Shown here: in pieces, positions 9,710 through 18,400 of the stretch | How the letters are laid out: every line of letters starts with the position of its first letter | Numbering within the stretch: the first letter of the stretch is position 1 | Source of the DNA: PALSA-1180 sp964624625 | GTDB lineage: Bacteria > Oederibacteriota > Muellerivitia > Muellerivitales > Muellerivitaceae | Assembly (NCBI GenBank): GCA_964624625.1 | Contig: CAZUXW010000001.1 | Coordinates: forward strand, 72,176-136,175 | Reading direction: 5' to 3' | Length of the DNA: 64,000 nt | The notes under the pieces: generated by a model | The model's database searches: none | What the model was told of the DNA's origin: nothing | The model's input: only the letters and a program-made list of their open reading frames with translations | Program-made: the position numbers and the translations under genes

Positions 9710-10998
9710 CCGGCAATCATCCCAGCGCCTACCGTGTTATTCGTCAGTTCATCAATAAGGATAAAACTGCCGGTGACTTTGTTCCTGGAATAGGGATCAA
9801 AGCAAATGGGTTTTAAGGTCTTAATTTTGACCAAGGCAATGTCATTTAGCTTGAGTTCAGTGGCGGTATTTTTTTCCAGGGTTTTCATGTCCCGAACCCA
9901 CTCAATAGCCTCCACCATCACCTTTACCTCCCCCGTGGCCAATTTCAGGAGGTACTTTTTCTTTAAGGCCAAGGGCTCCTTGACCATCCAGCACACATGG
10001 GCCTCAAAATTTTGGGAGCATTGGGGTTCGTTACCCGGGTAAGCCAGCACATCGCCCCGGGAAATATCGATTTCATCTTCCAATCGAATCGTCACCGACA
10101 TGGGAGTGAAGGCCTCGTCCATCGCGCCATTGAAGGAATCGATCGACTTAATCACGGAAACCGCGCCGGAGGGGAGGGAGACAATCTTATGTCCCTTTCG
10201 GGCGACGCCAGAGGCGATTTTCCCTGAAAAACCCCGGTAATCCAGATTTGGCCGCAAAACCAGCTGGACCGGAAAGCGGAAGTCATCCAGGTTCCTGTCC
10301 TTGGAAATCTCAATCGTCTCCAACTGTTCCAGAAGGGATTTTCCATGGAACCAGGGCGTGGCGGAGCTCTTCACCGTGACATTATCCCCCTTCAGGGCCG
10401 AGATCGGGATGAAGGTCAAATCTTTCACAAGGGGCCTGGCGGGATGCTCATCGGATAATTTCTGGAAAAAAGCCTCGTAATCGGCTTTGATCTTTTCATA
10501 AACCTCCTGTTTAAAATCAACCAGGTCCATCTTGTTGATGGCCACGACGATATGGGGGATCCCCAGAAGCTTGGCGATGTAGCCGTGGCGTTTGGATTGC
10601 ACCATCACTCCGTTGCGGGCGTCGATGAGGACAATCGCCAGGTCCGCGGTCGAGGCTCCGGTCACCATGTTGCGGGTATATTGCTCGTGGCCGGGCGTGT
10701 CGGCGATAATGAACTTGCGCTTGGACGTGGCAAAATACCGGTAAGCCACATCGATGGTAATGCCCTGCTCCCTTTCGGCGGAAAGGCCGTCGGTGATCAA
10801 GGCGAAGTCGATGTCTTCCCCGCCCTTCTTTTGGGTGGTCTTGCGGATGGCGTCCAATTGGTCCTCAAACACACCCTTGGAGTCGTAAAGAAGCCTGCCG
10901 ATGAGGGTGGATTTGCCGTCATCCACGCTCCCCGCGGTCGTGAACCGAAGCAGTTCCATTTGCTCGTAATTCAGTAATGTTTTAGCGCTTAGCGACAT
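9706..10998 (-). CDS. cysN: Sulfate adenylyltransferase subunit 1 (GTPase)
   Basis: Large subunit of the CysDN ATP sulfurylase, which makes adenosine 5'-phosphosulfate and is driven by GTP hydrolysis. G-motifs are GSVDDGKSTLIGRLLYDS (P-loop), DTPGHEQYTRNM, the NKMDLV guanine-specificity motif and ISALKGDNV, followed by two beta-barrel domains. It has 430 residues and lacks a fused APS kinase domain, so it is the stand-alone CysN type. I chose the ATG at 10998, which has GGAG nine bases upstream; the longer open frame runs into a repeat. The partner cysD lies upstream but is separated by a repeat-flanked GxxExxY gene. Confidence 0.95.
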   Translation of the reverse strand: MSLSAKTLLNYEQMELLRFTTAGSVDDGKSTLIGRLLYDSKGVFEDQLDAIRKTTQKKGGEDIDFALITDGLSAEREQGITIDVAYRYFATSKRKFIIADTPGHEQYTRNMVTGASTADLAIVLIDARNGVMVQSKRHGYIAKLLGIPHIVVAINKMDLVDFKQEVYEKIKADYEAFFQKLSDEHPARPLVKDLTFIPISALKGDNVTVKSSATPWFHGKSLLEQLETIEISKDRNLDDFRFPVQLVLRPNLDYRGFSGKIASGVARKGHKIVSLPSGAVSVIKSIDSFNGAMDEAFTPMSVTIRLEDEIDISRGDVLAYPGNEPQCSQNFEAHVCWMVKEPLALKKKYLLKLATGEVKVMVEAIEWVRDMKTLEKNTATELKLNDIALVKIKTLKPICFDPYSRNKVTGSFILIDELTNNTVGAGMIAG

Positions 10999-11021
10999 TA
11001 AAATCTCCGAAACAAATATTT

Positions 11022-11485
11022 CACCACCAAGACACCAAGGCACCAAGAATGCATTTTTTACATCGCAATTCTTTTAATACCCTTGCCAATCAAAGGAACA
11101 TTGAAATTGATCAATAGTCCCAGTTTTTTACCAGACAGTTTAAGATAAGTCATAACTTGCGCATGATGAACCGGAAGAACAACCTCCACAGCTTTCAACT
11201 CAATAATCACCGAATCATCAACCAAAAGATCAAGGCGAAAGCCAAGTTCCAATTGTTCACCATCATACATAACGGGGATTGGAACTTGCTTGGCAACCTT
11301 AAGGCCCTTCTTGGACAACTCCTTGATTAAACAGGTTTCGTAAATCTGTTCCAACAATCCCGGCCCAAGTTTGTAATGGACCTTGTAGGCGGCGTCAACA
11401 ATCTCTCGAGCAACTTTGTTCAATGCCGGATCAATAATATTTTTTCTCATCTTTAAAAACTTGGTGCCTTGGTGTCTTGGTGGTG
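11022..11485. mobile_element. Inverted-repeat cassette carrying a GxxExxY gene (element copy 2)
   Basis: The left arm, 11022-11047, and the right arm, 11460-11485, are perfect 26-bp inverse copies made of CACCAAG-type units. Between them lies exactly one gene, for a GxxExxY protein. The arms match those of the gene-free element at 54.3 kb, and the other elements use the CACGAAG variant. The cassette sits between cysD and cysN, which are normally adjacent, so it looks inserted. No transposase or target-site duplication is evident. Confidence 0.7.
11058..11450 (-). CDS. GxxExxY protein
   Basis: A 130-residue protein of the GxxExxY family, which is widespread and of unknown function. The name-giving motif is visible as GLLEQIY at about residues 32-38, after VDAAYKVHYKLGPG. 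Further on, LGFRLDLLVDDSVIIELKAVE resembles the D-(x)n-ExK core of PD-(D/E)XK nucleases: the Asp of FRLDLLV and the E-L-K of IIELK are present. A nuclease-like fold is therefore possible, but activity is inferred only from that resemblance. The gene lies wholly inside an inverted-repeat cassette between cysD and cysN, so its link to sulfur metabolism is probably accidental. Confidence 0.85.
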   Translation of the reverse strand: MRKNIIDPALNKVAREIVDAAYKVHYKLGPGLLEQIYETCLIKELSKKGLKVAKQVPIPVMYDGEQLELGFRLDLLVDDSVIIELKAVEVVLPVHHAQVMTYLKLSGKKLGLLINFNVPLIGKGIKRIAM

Positions 11486-11498
11486 ATCAAAATGTTGT

Positions 11499-12422
11499 TT
11501 AAAAATATCCCTCTTTTTTCTTCTGTTCCATGGAACTGTCCGAACCGTGGTCGATGATGCGGTTTTCCCTCTCGCTTTTGCGGGTCGTGATCAGGTCTTC
11601 AATGATTCCCCTCAGATCGTGCACTTCCGTCGCGGAGGCGATGGCGCCCGTGCAGGACATGCAGCCCAAGGAGCGGAAACGCACCTTCATGTCGCCGACC
11701 TCATCCCCCGGCAAAATCGGGATGTGGGAAACCCAGGGGATGAGCAGGCTGTTCCGCTTGATGATCTTGCGGGTGTGGGTGAAGTAAATGGGAACCACTG
11801 GAATTTTTTCCATTTCGATGTAAAGCCAGATATCCAGCTCCGTCCAATTGGAAAGGGGGAAAACACGGATGGATTCCCCTTCGTTGACCTTGGAATTGTA
11901 GAGATCCCACAATTCGGGCCTTTGGTTCTTGGGATCCCATTGACCGAAGGAATCCCGGAAGGAATAGACCCTTTCCTTGGCCCGGGACTTTTCCTCCTCC
12001 CGCCTGGCCCCGCCGAATGCCGCGTCATACCCGTATTTTGTCAGGGCGTCCAAAAGGCCCTGGGTTTTTAAAAGGCCGCAGCATTTTTGAACCCCATACT
12101 TAAAGGGACTGGAACCATCGGCAATGGCCGCCTCGTTGCGTTCCACGATAAGATTGGCGCCAATATCCTTGATAAACTTGTCCCTAAACTCATACATCTC
12201 CGGAAATTTGTAGCCCGTGTCCACATGCAGGAGCGGAAAAGGGATTTTGCCGGGGTAAAAAGCCTTCTGGGCCAGGCGCACCATGACGCTGGAGTCCTTC
12301 CCCACGGAATAAAGCATGACGGGATTTTTGAATTCCGCCGCGACTTCCCGAATAATGAAGATGCTTTCGGACTCTAATTGTTTGAGGTGAGATAGGATTT
12401 TGAGGTCGGTGTTCGTCGGCAT
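11499..12422 (-). CDS. cysD: Sulfate adenylyltransferase subunit 2
   Basis: Small catalytic subunit of CysDN ATP sulfurylase, an N-type ATP pyrophosphatase that adenylates sulfate. The PP-loop is MLYSVGKDSSVM near residue 38. LLHVDTGYKFPEMYEFRD, FGGARREEEKSRAKER, QWDPKNQRPELWDLYN and the C-terminal RFRSLGCMSCTGA are family signatures. I chose the ATG at 12422 (MPTNTDLKIL), with AAGGAA upstream; a longer open frame to 12509 looks non-coding. Downstream, cysN follows after the GxxExxY cassette. The ABC transporter genes cysA, cysW and cysT lie upstream on the same strand, so uptake and activation of sulfate are probably co-transcribed. Confidence 0.95.
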   Translation of the reverse strand: MPTNTDLKILSHLKQLESESIFIIREVAAEFKNPVMLYSVGKDSSVMVRLAQKAFYPGKIPFPLLHVDTGYKFPEMYEFRDKFIKDIGANLIVERNEAAIADGSSPFKYGVQKCCGLLKTQGLLDALTKYGYDAAFGGARREEEKSRAKERVYSFRDSFGQWDPKNQRPELWDLYNSKVNEGESIRVFPLSNWTELDIWLYIEMEKIPVVPIYFTHTRKIIKRNSLLIPWVSHIPILPGDEVGDMKVRFRSLGCMSCTGAIASATEVHDLRGIIEDLITTRKSERENRIIDHGSDSSMEQKKKEGYF

Positions 12423-12553
12423 TTTGGCAATTCCTTGGTTTTTACTTCTCTTTCCAGCCAGTTTCGGGTTAATCGGAACAAAAACCAACCCCAACTGGCC
12501 AAAAGCCACTAGAAATTACACTTTTTCGGGTTTTAACTCAATGCCAAAGGCTT

Positions 12554-13594
12554 CTATATAGGAAACACATGGAAAGCCGTGATAGCGGCGTAAACTTCCG
12601 ACCCTTCCTTAAATCCGCTGGCCAAGGCGACTCCCTTGGGGATTTGGGCCGAAATAGTTTTGTCTTCCCCAATATCCAGCTTGTACTCGATCACCGTCCC
12701 CTTAAAACGGGTCTTGGCGATCTTGGCCCTGACCTGCAAGGTCTCGAATTGGGCCGTCATATAGACATCATTGGGCCGGAAATAAATGCGGATCTTTTGC
12801 TTTACCGCCAGTGCCGGGCTTACCGGAAACCGGAAGGGCCCCCAAACCGCCAAACCCTTTTCCGTGACTTCCGTATCGATATAATTCGTCTCTCCCACGA
12901 ACTGGGCGATGAAATGGGTAGCGGGTTTGTCAAAAATCTCGATGGGCGTCCCATCCTGCTCGATTTCCCCGTGGTTCATAATCAGGATACGGCTGGCCAC
13001 TTCCATGGCTTCCTGCTGGTCGTGGGTGACAAAAAGGGTCGTCACGTTGGTTTCTTCATGAAGTTTTAAAATCCATTCCCGCAATTCTTCCCGAACCTTG
13101 GCGTCCAAGGCCCCAAAAGGCTCGTCCAAAAGCAAAACTTCCGGCCGGGGGGCCAAGGCCCGGGCCACCGCCACGCGCTGCCTTTGACCCCCGGATAATT
13201 GGGCCGGATAGCGTTTCTCGTAGCCTTTTAACTGGATCAGGCTCAAGAGCTCATACACCCGATCCTGTATTTCTCTTTCCGATTGCTTGCGGACGCGCAG
13301 GCCGAAGGCGATATTCTCGAAAACCGTCATGTGCTTGAAAAGGGCGTAATGCTGGAAAACGAACCCGACGTTGCGTTCTTTCGCCGAGGCGTAGGTGGCT
13401 TCCCGGCCCGTCAAATGAATCTCTCCCGAATCCGGAATTTCCAATCCCGCGATCATACGCAGCAAGGTGCTTTTGCCCGATCCCGAGGGGCCCAGCAGGG
13501 CCGTCAAAGATCCCGTTTCCAGTTTTGCGTTCACCTCATGGACAGCCTTAAAGCTGTTGTAGGATTTAGATAACCCGCGAACTTCAATACTCAT
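12554..13594 (-). CDS. cysA: Sulfate/thiosulfate ABC transporter ATP-binding protein
   Basis: ATPase of the sulfate import complex. The nucleotide-binding domain shows Walker A GPSGSGKST, the signature LSGGQRQR, Walker B LLLDEPFGALD and the switch histidine in VTHDQQEAM. A C-terminal extension (about residues 240-346) holds a TOBE-like regulatory domain, consistent with CysA. Its start codon overlaps the cysW stop as ATGA (13591-13594), so the two are translationally coupled. Partners are CysT and CysW in the membrane and the sulfate-binding proteins encoded at 16.0 and 20.5 kb. Confidence 0.95.
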   Translation of the reverse strand: MSIEVRGLSKSYNSFKAVHEVNAKLETGSLTALLGPSGSGKSTLLRMIAGLEIPDSGEIHLTGREATYASAKERNVGFVFQHYALFKHMTVFENIAFGLRVRKQSEREIQDRVYELLSLIQLKGYEKRYPAQLSGGQRQRVAVARALAPRPEVLLLDEPFGALDAKVREELREWILKLHEETNVTTLFVTHDQQEAMEVASRILIMNHGEIEQDGTPIEIFDKPATHFIAQFVGETNYIDTEVTEKGLAVWGPFRFPVSPALAVKQKIRIYFRPNDVYMTAQFETLQVRAKIAKTRFKGTVIEYKLDIGEDKTISAQIPKGVALASGFKEGSEVYAAITAFHVFPI

Positions 13595-14502
13595 GAGACA
13601 GCCTCGCTTTCGATCAGGGTTGGCAATACTTCACGCTCCCTGGCGTATTTGGCTCCAATAATCGTTTTAGCGATCAATGTCAGGACCGCTAAAAAGGTCA
13701 GAAGCGACGCCACCGCGAAGGCGGCGGTAAAATTATATTCGTTATATAAAATTTCCACATGAAGCGGCAGGGTATTGGTGAGGCCCCGGATGTGGCCCGA
13801 GACAACGGACACGGCGCCGAATTCGCCCATGGCCCGGGCGTTGCAAAGAATCACTCCGTAAAGCAAACCCCACTGGATATTGGGAAGGGTTACCCTCCAA
13901 AAGGTCTGCCAGCCATTGGCTCCCATCACCATGGCCGCCTCCTCTTCTTCCGTTCCTTGTTCCTGCATCAAGGGAATGAGTTCCCGGGAAACAAACGGGA
14001 ATGTCACGAAGATCGTCGCCAGGACAATCCCCGGCACGGCGAAAATAATATGAATGTTATGATCCCTCAACCACGGACCCAATAACCCCTGCAAGCCGAA
14101 CAATAAAACGTAAATCAACCCGGAAACGACCGGCGAAACCGTAAAGGGCAGGTCAATCAAGGTGATCAATAGATTCTTGCCGGGAAACCGGAACTTCGTG
14201 ACGGCCCAGGCTGAAGCCAAGCCAAAGAGCGTATTGAAAAGCACGGAGAAAAAGGCCGCGATCAGAGTCAACCGAATGGCCGCGTAAGCCGTGGGTTCCA
14301 AGACCGCGTCCAAATAATATTGGACTCCTTTCGCCAAAGCCGCGGTAAAAACCTGCGCCAAAGGGACCAGTAGAAAAAGCGAGATAAAAATAACAGCCAA
14401 TGAAATGAGAAACCACCGGACCCACCTGGGCTCGGTGAGGGCCCGGGCCGGGTCGCTCAATTGAGCGCCCTTCAGGCTGATGATTAAAGTTTCTTTAGCC
14501 AT
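13591..14502 (-). CDS. cysW: Sulfate ABC transporter permease subunit
   Basis: One of the two inner-membrane permeases of the sulfate importer, 303 residues with six predicted transmembrane segments. The EAA loop that docks on CysA is visible as EEEAAMVMGANGWQTFWRVTLP. The motif ARAMGEFGAVSVVSGHIRG is typical of CysW. An extended N-terminus (MAKETLIISLKG) precedes the first segment. A Shine-Dalgarno GAGGAA lies upstream of the ATG. About 120 bp of palindromic intergenic repeat separates it from cysT upstream, while it overlaps cysA downstream. Confidence 0.93.
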   Translation of the reverse strand: MAKETLIISLKGAQLSDPARALTEPRWVRWFLISLAVIFISLFLLVPLAQVFTAALAKGVQYYLDAVLEPTAYAAIRLTLIAAFFSVLFNTLFGLASAWAVTKFRFPGKNLLITLIDLPFTVSPVVSGLIYVLLFGLQGLLGPWLRDHNIHIIFAVPGIVLATIFVTFPFVSRELIPLMQEQGTEEEEAAMVMGANGWQTFWRVTLPNIQWGLLYGVILCNARAMGEFGAVSVVSGHIRGLTNTLPLHVEILYNEYNFTAAFAVASLLTFLAVLTLIAKTIIGAKYAREREVLPTLIESEAVS

Positions 14503-14622
14503 TTGATATTCCTCTTTTAAAAACCTGTAGGGGCAGCCCTTCGAGGGTGCCCTAGGGCAGGCACGGAGGCCTGCCCCCTACTTTGACAACCATGAGCGAT
14601 CACAAGGATCGCCCCTACCCCT
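14503..14622. repeat. Palindromic GTAGGGGC-type intergenic repeat between cysT and cysW
   Basis: This spacer contains opposed copies of GTAGGGGC/GCCCCTAC-type units, including TGTAGGGGCAGCCC and its inverse near 14570, then GATCGCCCCTACCCC near 14612. Such GTAGGGGCG palindromes are common dispersed intergenic repeats. Here they could form mRNA hairpins that adjust the cysT-cysW stoichiometry. No gene is visible. Confidence 0.6.
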
Positions 14623-15450
14623 TTAATGCGCCCGATGGGTTCCGGTTCGGGACTGCAGCCAATTGATCGTTAACAACGAAATAAAAGAAATCACCAACAT
14701 TACCACCCCGATAGAAGTGGCTCCGGCGTAATCGTACTGCTCCAGTTTGGTAATAATTAAAAGCGGTGTAATTTCCGTCTTCATCGGCATATTGCCCGCG
14801 ATGAAAACAACCGATCCATACTCGCCAACGGCCCTGGCAAAAGACAAGGAAACTCCCGTGATCCAGGCCGGAAGAAGGGTTGGCAAAACTACCCGGGTGA
14901 CCGTGTACCAACGGCTGGCTCCCAAGCTGACAGCGGCCTTTTCCATTTCAGGGTCCAGCGACTCTAAAACCGGCTGAAGGGTCCGCACCACGAAAGGCAG
15001 ACCGATAAAGGTGAGGGCGATGATAATTCCCAGAGGCGTGTAGGCGACCTTGATCCCCAGGGGTTCCAGCCTGCTCCCGATCCAGCCATTGGGAGCGTAA
15101 AGAGCGGTTAAGGTAATTCCCGCCACCGCCGTAGGAAGAGCGAAAGGAAGGTCCACCAAAGCGTCCAGAATCTTTTTCCCGGGAAACTCATATCGAATCA
15201 GAACCCAAGCCACGACAGCGCCAAAAAAAGAATTGAGGAGGGCCGCCACGAGAGAAGCCCCAAAGGTCAACTTATAGGAAGCCATCACCCGGGGTTCGGT
15301 CACAGCCTGGATAAACTGGGCCCAAGTGAAGGTGGTGCTCTTCAGGATCATGGCCGCCAAGGGTATGAGGACAATCAGGCTTAAATAGGTCAAGGTAAAA
15401 CCCATCGATAAGCCGAATCCCGGCAACACGCCCGTCGATTTAAACTTCAT
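14623..15450 (-). CDS. cysT: Sulfate ABC transporter permease subunit CysT (CysU)
   Basis: Second permease of the sulfate importer, 275 residues with six predicted membrane segments. Family markers are LVDLPFALPTAVAGITLTALY, the EAA loop EKAAVSLGASRWYTVTRVVLPTLLP and FARAVGEYGSVVFIAGNMPMKTEI. The start ATG at 15450 overlaps the 3' end of the HPr-like gene by 11 bp, so the two are translationally coupled. Partner genes cysW and cysA follow downstream. Confidence 0.95.
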   Translation of the reverse strand: MKFKSTGVLPGFGLSMGFTLTYLSLIVLIPLAAMILKSTTFTWAQFIQAVTEPRVMASYKLTFGASLVAALLNSFFGAVVAWVLIRYEFPGKKILDALVDLPFALPTAVAGITLTALYAPNGWIGSRLEPLGIKVAYTPLGIIIALTFIGLPFVVRTLQPVLESLDPEMEKAAVSLGASRWYTVTRVVLPTLLPAWITGVSLSFARAVGEYGSVVFIAGNMPMKTEITPLLIITKLEQYDYAGATSIGVVMLVISFISLLTINWLQSRTGTHRAH

Positions 15451-15718
15451 CCTGTTTTTCTTTCCATTTTTTCAGTAGCGACCTGATCGCTTCCACCGCT
15501 TGGGCCGCGTCCTCGCCCTCGGCTGAAAACTCCAGTACCGTACCATAAATGGCGCCCAGCGTTAAGAGCCCTAAAAGACTTTTGGCGTTCACCGGGTGGC
15601 CGCCGCCGGAAACCAGGATATGGCTTTTAAAGCGGCTCGTCACCTTCACCAATTCAGCTCCTGCCCTCAAATGCATGCCGAGCCTGTGGAGAATTGGAAT
15701 TTTTTCAATAATTCGCAT
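15440..15718 (-). CDS. HPr-like phosphocarrier protein
   Basis: A 92-residue HPr-fold protein that overlaps cysT by 11 bp. HPr carries phosphate between enzyme I and sugar permeases, or acts as a regulator after Ser46 phosphorylation. The active-site loop is LGMHLRAGAELV: the phosphorylatable His and the conserved Arg are present, but the usual Pro after Arg is Ala. The Ser46 region VNAKSLLGLLTLGA is conserved. I chose the ATG giving MRIIEKIPILHR because the length then matches HPr and AAGG lies nine bases upstream; the frame stays open to 15805. An HPr at the head of a sulfate-permease operon is unusual and suggests a regulatory role. Confidence 0.8.
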   Translation of the reverse strand: MRIIEKIPILHRLGMHLRAGAELVKVTSRFKSHILVSGGGHPVNAKSLLGLLTLGAIYGTVLEFSAEGEDAAQAVEAIRSLLKKWKEKQDEV

Positions 15719-15967
15719 ACCCGTCATCCTTATCAATTCCCCGCCGCCGGAAAGCGGCAGAGCCCCATATTCATCATGAAAATGATCTTTCGCGAAATGG
15801 GACATAGTTTGCTTTTCAACCCTTGATATTTTTTAAAAGGCGTTTCAACGAAATTCCCAGCGAATGGCAGCCTCTGAAAAATCCTTCCCAACCAGGTTCT
15901 AACAATCCTCGCGATCCGCGGTATGGCCGAAGAATTTTTCAGGGACTACGATTAAATGATCTAAGGT

Positions 15968-16005
15968 AAAAAAAACGAGGAAAGCGGCCCTGACCGCTTC
16001 CCTCG
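15968..16005 (-). terminator. Rho-independent terminator after the sulfate-binding protein gene
   Basis: On the minus strand a 12-bp stem (CGAGG-AAGCGG pairing with CCGCTT-CCTCG, one mismatch) closes a six-base loop and is followed by eight T. It lies about 50 bp after the stop of the sulfate-binding protein gene and probably ends the porin transcript before the HPr-cysTWA genes. Confidence 0.8.
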
Positions 16006-16053
16006 CAGACCCCGAAAGGGGGGTTTGGCCGATCCCCCCCTGTTGGTCGGAAG

Positions 16054-17070
16054 TTATTTAGGCTGGTAAATCTGGTCGAATACTCCGCCGTCGCTGAAAT
16101 AGGCCGGCTGAGCTTTCTTCCAACCGCCGAACACCTTATTGATGGTGAAGAGTTTCAGTTTCGGAAAGGTATCCGAATGCTTGGCCAAAACCGACTTGGA
16201 ACGGGGCCGGTAATAATTCCGGGCCGCGATCTCCTGTCCTTCCGGGCTGTAGAGATATTTCAAGTAGGCTTCCGCGACCTTGGTGGTGCCGTGCTTCTCG
16301 GCGTTCTTGTCCACCACCGCCACCGGCGGCTCCGCTAGGATGCTGACCGAGGGATTCACGATTTCAAACTGGCCTTTGCCCAATTCATTGATCGCCAGGT
16401 AAGCCTCGTTTTCCCACGAAATCAACACATCCCCGATTCCCCGCTCCACAAAAGTTGTGGTTGAACCACGGGCTCCCGAGTCCAGCACCGGAACATTCTT
16501 ATAAATCTTTGCCACGAAATCCCGGGCCTTACCCTCGTCCCCATATTTCTGCAGGGCATAACCCCAAGCGGCCAAAAAATTCCAGCGGGCTCCTCCGGAC
16601 GTTTTGGGATTGGGCGTGATGACCGATATTCCCGGCTTAGCTAGGTCGTCCCAGTCATGGATATCTTTCGGATTGCCCTTGCGCACCAGCAAAACGATCG
16701 TGGAAGTGTAAGGAGTGCTGTGATTGGCGTAGCGATCCTGCCAATCTTCCCCGATGAGTTTCGACTTGTCCACGATCGCGTCAATATCGGCCGCCAAGGC
16801 CAGGGTCACCACATCAGCCTCCAGCCCATCGATCACAGCCCGGGCTTGTTTGCCCGAACCGCCGTGGGACTGATCCACGGTAAGGTCTTCGCCCGATTCT
16901 TCCTTCCAATGCTTGGCGAAAGCCTTGTTATAGTCCTGGTACAATTCCCGGGTCGGGTCGTAGGAGACATTCAACAAGTGAACTGTTCCCGCGTCTTTCG
17001 CCTGGCCCAAGGAAACCGAGCCCCAAACAACCGCCAACGATAATCCCCAGCTAATCCATTTCTTTTTCAT
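16054..17070 (-). CDS. Periplasmic sulfate-binding protein (copy 1)
   Basis: Exported solute-binding protein that delivers sulfate or thiosulfate to the CysTWA importer; 338 residues with a signal peptide (cleavage near GQA-KD). Family motifs are LLNVSYDPTRELYQDYN, QSHGGSGKQARAVIDGLEADVVTLALA, NPKTSGGARWNFLAAWGYAL and GARGSTTTFVERGIGDVLISWENEA. It lies 57 bp downstream of the porin gene, which suggests a porin-binding protein operon driven by the promoter and three riboswitches at 18.4-18.9 kb. A terminator follows. A close paralogue lies at 20548-21564. Sbp and CysP cannot be told apart from sequence alone. Confidence 0.92.
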   Translation of the reverse strand: MKKKWISWGLSLAVVWGSVSLGQAKDAGTVHLLNVSYDPTRELYQDYNKAFAKHWKEESGEDLTVDQSHGGSGKQARAVIDGLEADVVTLALAADIDAIVDKSKLIGEDWQDRYANHSTPYTSTIVLLVRKGNPKDIHDWDDLAKPGISVITPNPKTSGGARWNFLAAWGYALQKYGDEGKARDFVAKIYKNVPVLDSGARGSTTTFVERGIGDVLISWENEAYLAINELGKGQFEIVNPSVSILAEPPVAVVDKNAEKHGTTKVAEAYLKYLYSPEGQEIAARNYYRPRSKSVLAKHSDTFPKLKLFTINKVFGGWKKAQPAYFSDGGVFDQIYQPK

Positions 17071-17127
17071 TTTCGTTTCCTTTTCTTTTTATCAGAGAGT
17101 ATTTGTCCCCCGAGGGGGACAAATGGG

Positions 17128-18333
17128 TTAGAGATTGACCTGCGCCTGGGCGATAACCGCCTCATACTGCAGGAAGTGTTTCTCGTAATTCACGCTCAGC
17201 TTGAACTTGTCCTTGGCTTGGAACCAATCCAACCCCACCGTCAAAGCGCTGTTATGGACGTTGTACTTGGAACCCGCCGTCTCATCCGCGTTGTAGTCCT
17301 CACCCCTAACCGCCAAACGCCAATCCTGGTAGCGGTAGCTGGCAGTGGCGTACCAACCAGTCGGTTTCGAAGTTAGGTTGTCGAAAGTAGCCGCGGGAGT
17401 TTGTTTGACCTGGGTTCCCGCCCAAGGATTGTAGTTATTTCCAGGCTCTAACCTGCCCTGGATAAACTCACCTTGAAGCTTCAACCCGCCCGCCGTAATG
17501 CGTCCCTCAAAACCATAGTTGCTGCGCTCGCCCAGGAATTGGGTGGGAGCGCCGACCGTTGTTTCCCATCCACTGTAGCCCGAACCGCCAAGATAGACAG
17601 CCCAGTTGGGATCGGTGACGGTTAACCCAAAGCGCCCCGCCAAGTCCTTCGCTTCGTTATTGTCGATGTTGTTTTGCCCAGCTCCCTGGACAAGGGCGGC
17701 CGCGTATTCCAGGTTCACCGGACCAACGGGAATCTTGCTTCCGGAAATCTGGAAGGTCAGGTCCCGGCGGGATTCCAAAGCCGTGGTGATCAGCGACGTA
17801 TTGGCGAAATCCAACTCTCCGGAGGGAGTGCGCCCTTCCAAAGCCTGGGCGTATTTAAACTGGCCGAACTGGATATCGGCGAAAGGGATATAGGATCCCT
17901 TGATCCAATAATCCTTCAGCTGTTCGCCGTTAGAAACGCCCGGCTTGGCCGTAGTTGTCGCCAAGGGATCATATTGGATCCGATAGGCGATTTTCTTGTC
18001 GGCCAAGTCCCCGGCGAAGCTGATTTCCGCCCTTTTACCGGAGATCAGGTCATTGTAAAAGCTAATGCCAGTCGCAGGCTTGATGGGGGCTGAGAACCCC
18101 TTCGGCAGGAAAGTCTGGTTGCTTCCATCCGTGTACCAAACCTGCAGAAGCAGGCTGACCTTGGCAAACTTGTTCAGGTCATTGATACGGTTTGAAAGCC
18201 CTTCGATGTCGGACACCGTGATGGCGGCCGGCTTATCGTCATCATCCCCCGCATCCTCCGCTGCAAATACTCTAGCGGTCGTCAGGGACAAACCCGCCAG
18301 CAAAGCTAACAGCAAAGCAAATTTCTTTTTCAT
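17128..18333 (-). CDS. OprO/OprP-like anion porin
   Basis: A 401-residue outer-membrane barrel protein with a signal peptide (cleavage near VFA-AE) and alternating amphipathic strands. The stretch RAEISFAGDLADKKIAYRIQYDP and the repeated LRG/VGL-type strands fit the phosphate-selective porin O/P group, and DIEGLSNRINDLNKFAK is a short helical N-terminal element. The family forms trimers that favour anions. Because it precedes a sulfate-binding protein gene and follows three tandem SAM-type riboswitches, the likely cargo is sulfate or another sulfur oxyanion. The start has GGGGAAG upstream. Confidence 0.82.
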   Translation of the reverse strand: MKKKFALLLALLAGLSLTTARVFAAEDAGDDDDKPAAITVSDIEGLSNRINDLNKFAKVSLLLQVWYTDGSNQTFLPKGFSAPIKPATGISFYNDLISGKRAEISFAGDLADKKIAYRIQYDPLATTTAKPGVSNGEQLKDYWIKGSYIPFADIQFGQFKYAQALEGRTPSGELDFANTSLITTALESRRDLTFQISGSKIPVGPVNLEYAAALVQGAGQNNIDNNEAKDLAGRFGLTVTDPNWAVYLGGSGYSGWETTVGAPTQFLGERSNYGFEGRITAGGLKLQGEFIQGRLEPGNNYNPWAGTQVKQTPAATFDNLTSKPTGWYATASYRYQDWRLAVRGEDYNADETAGSKYNVHNSALTVGLDWFQAKDKFKLSVNYEKHFLQYEAVIAQAQVNL

Positions 18334-18400
18334 GACACTTCCCCTTTTAAAATTTTTTCCTGGTTTTTATCGCGGCCAGAATCCCGCTCGGGGGTCCAAC

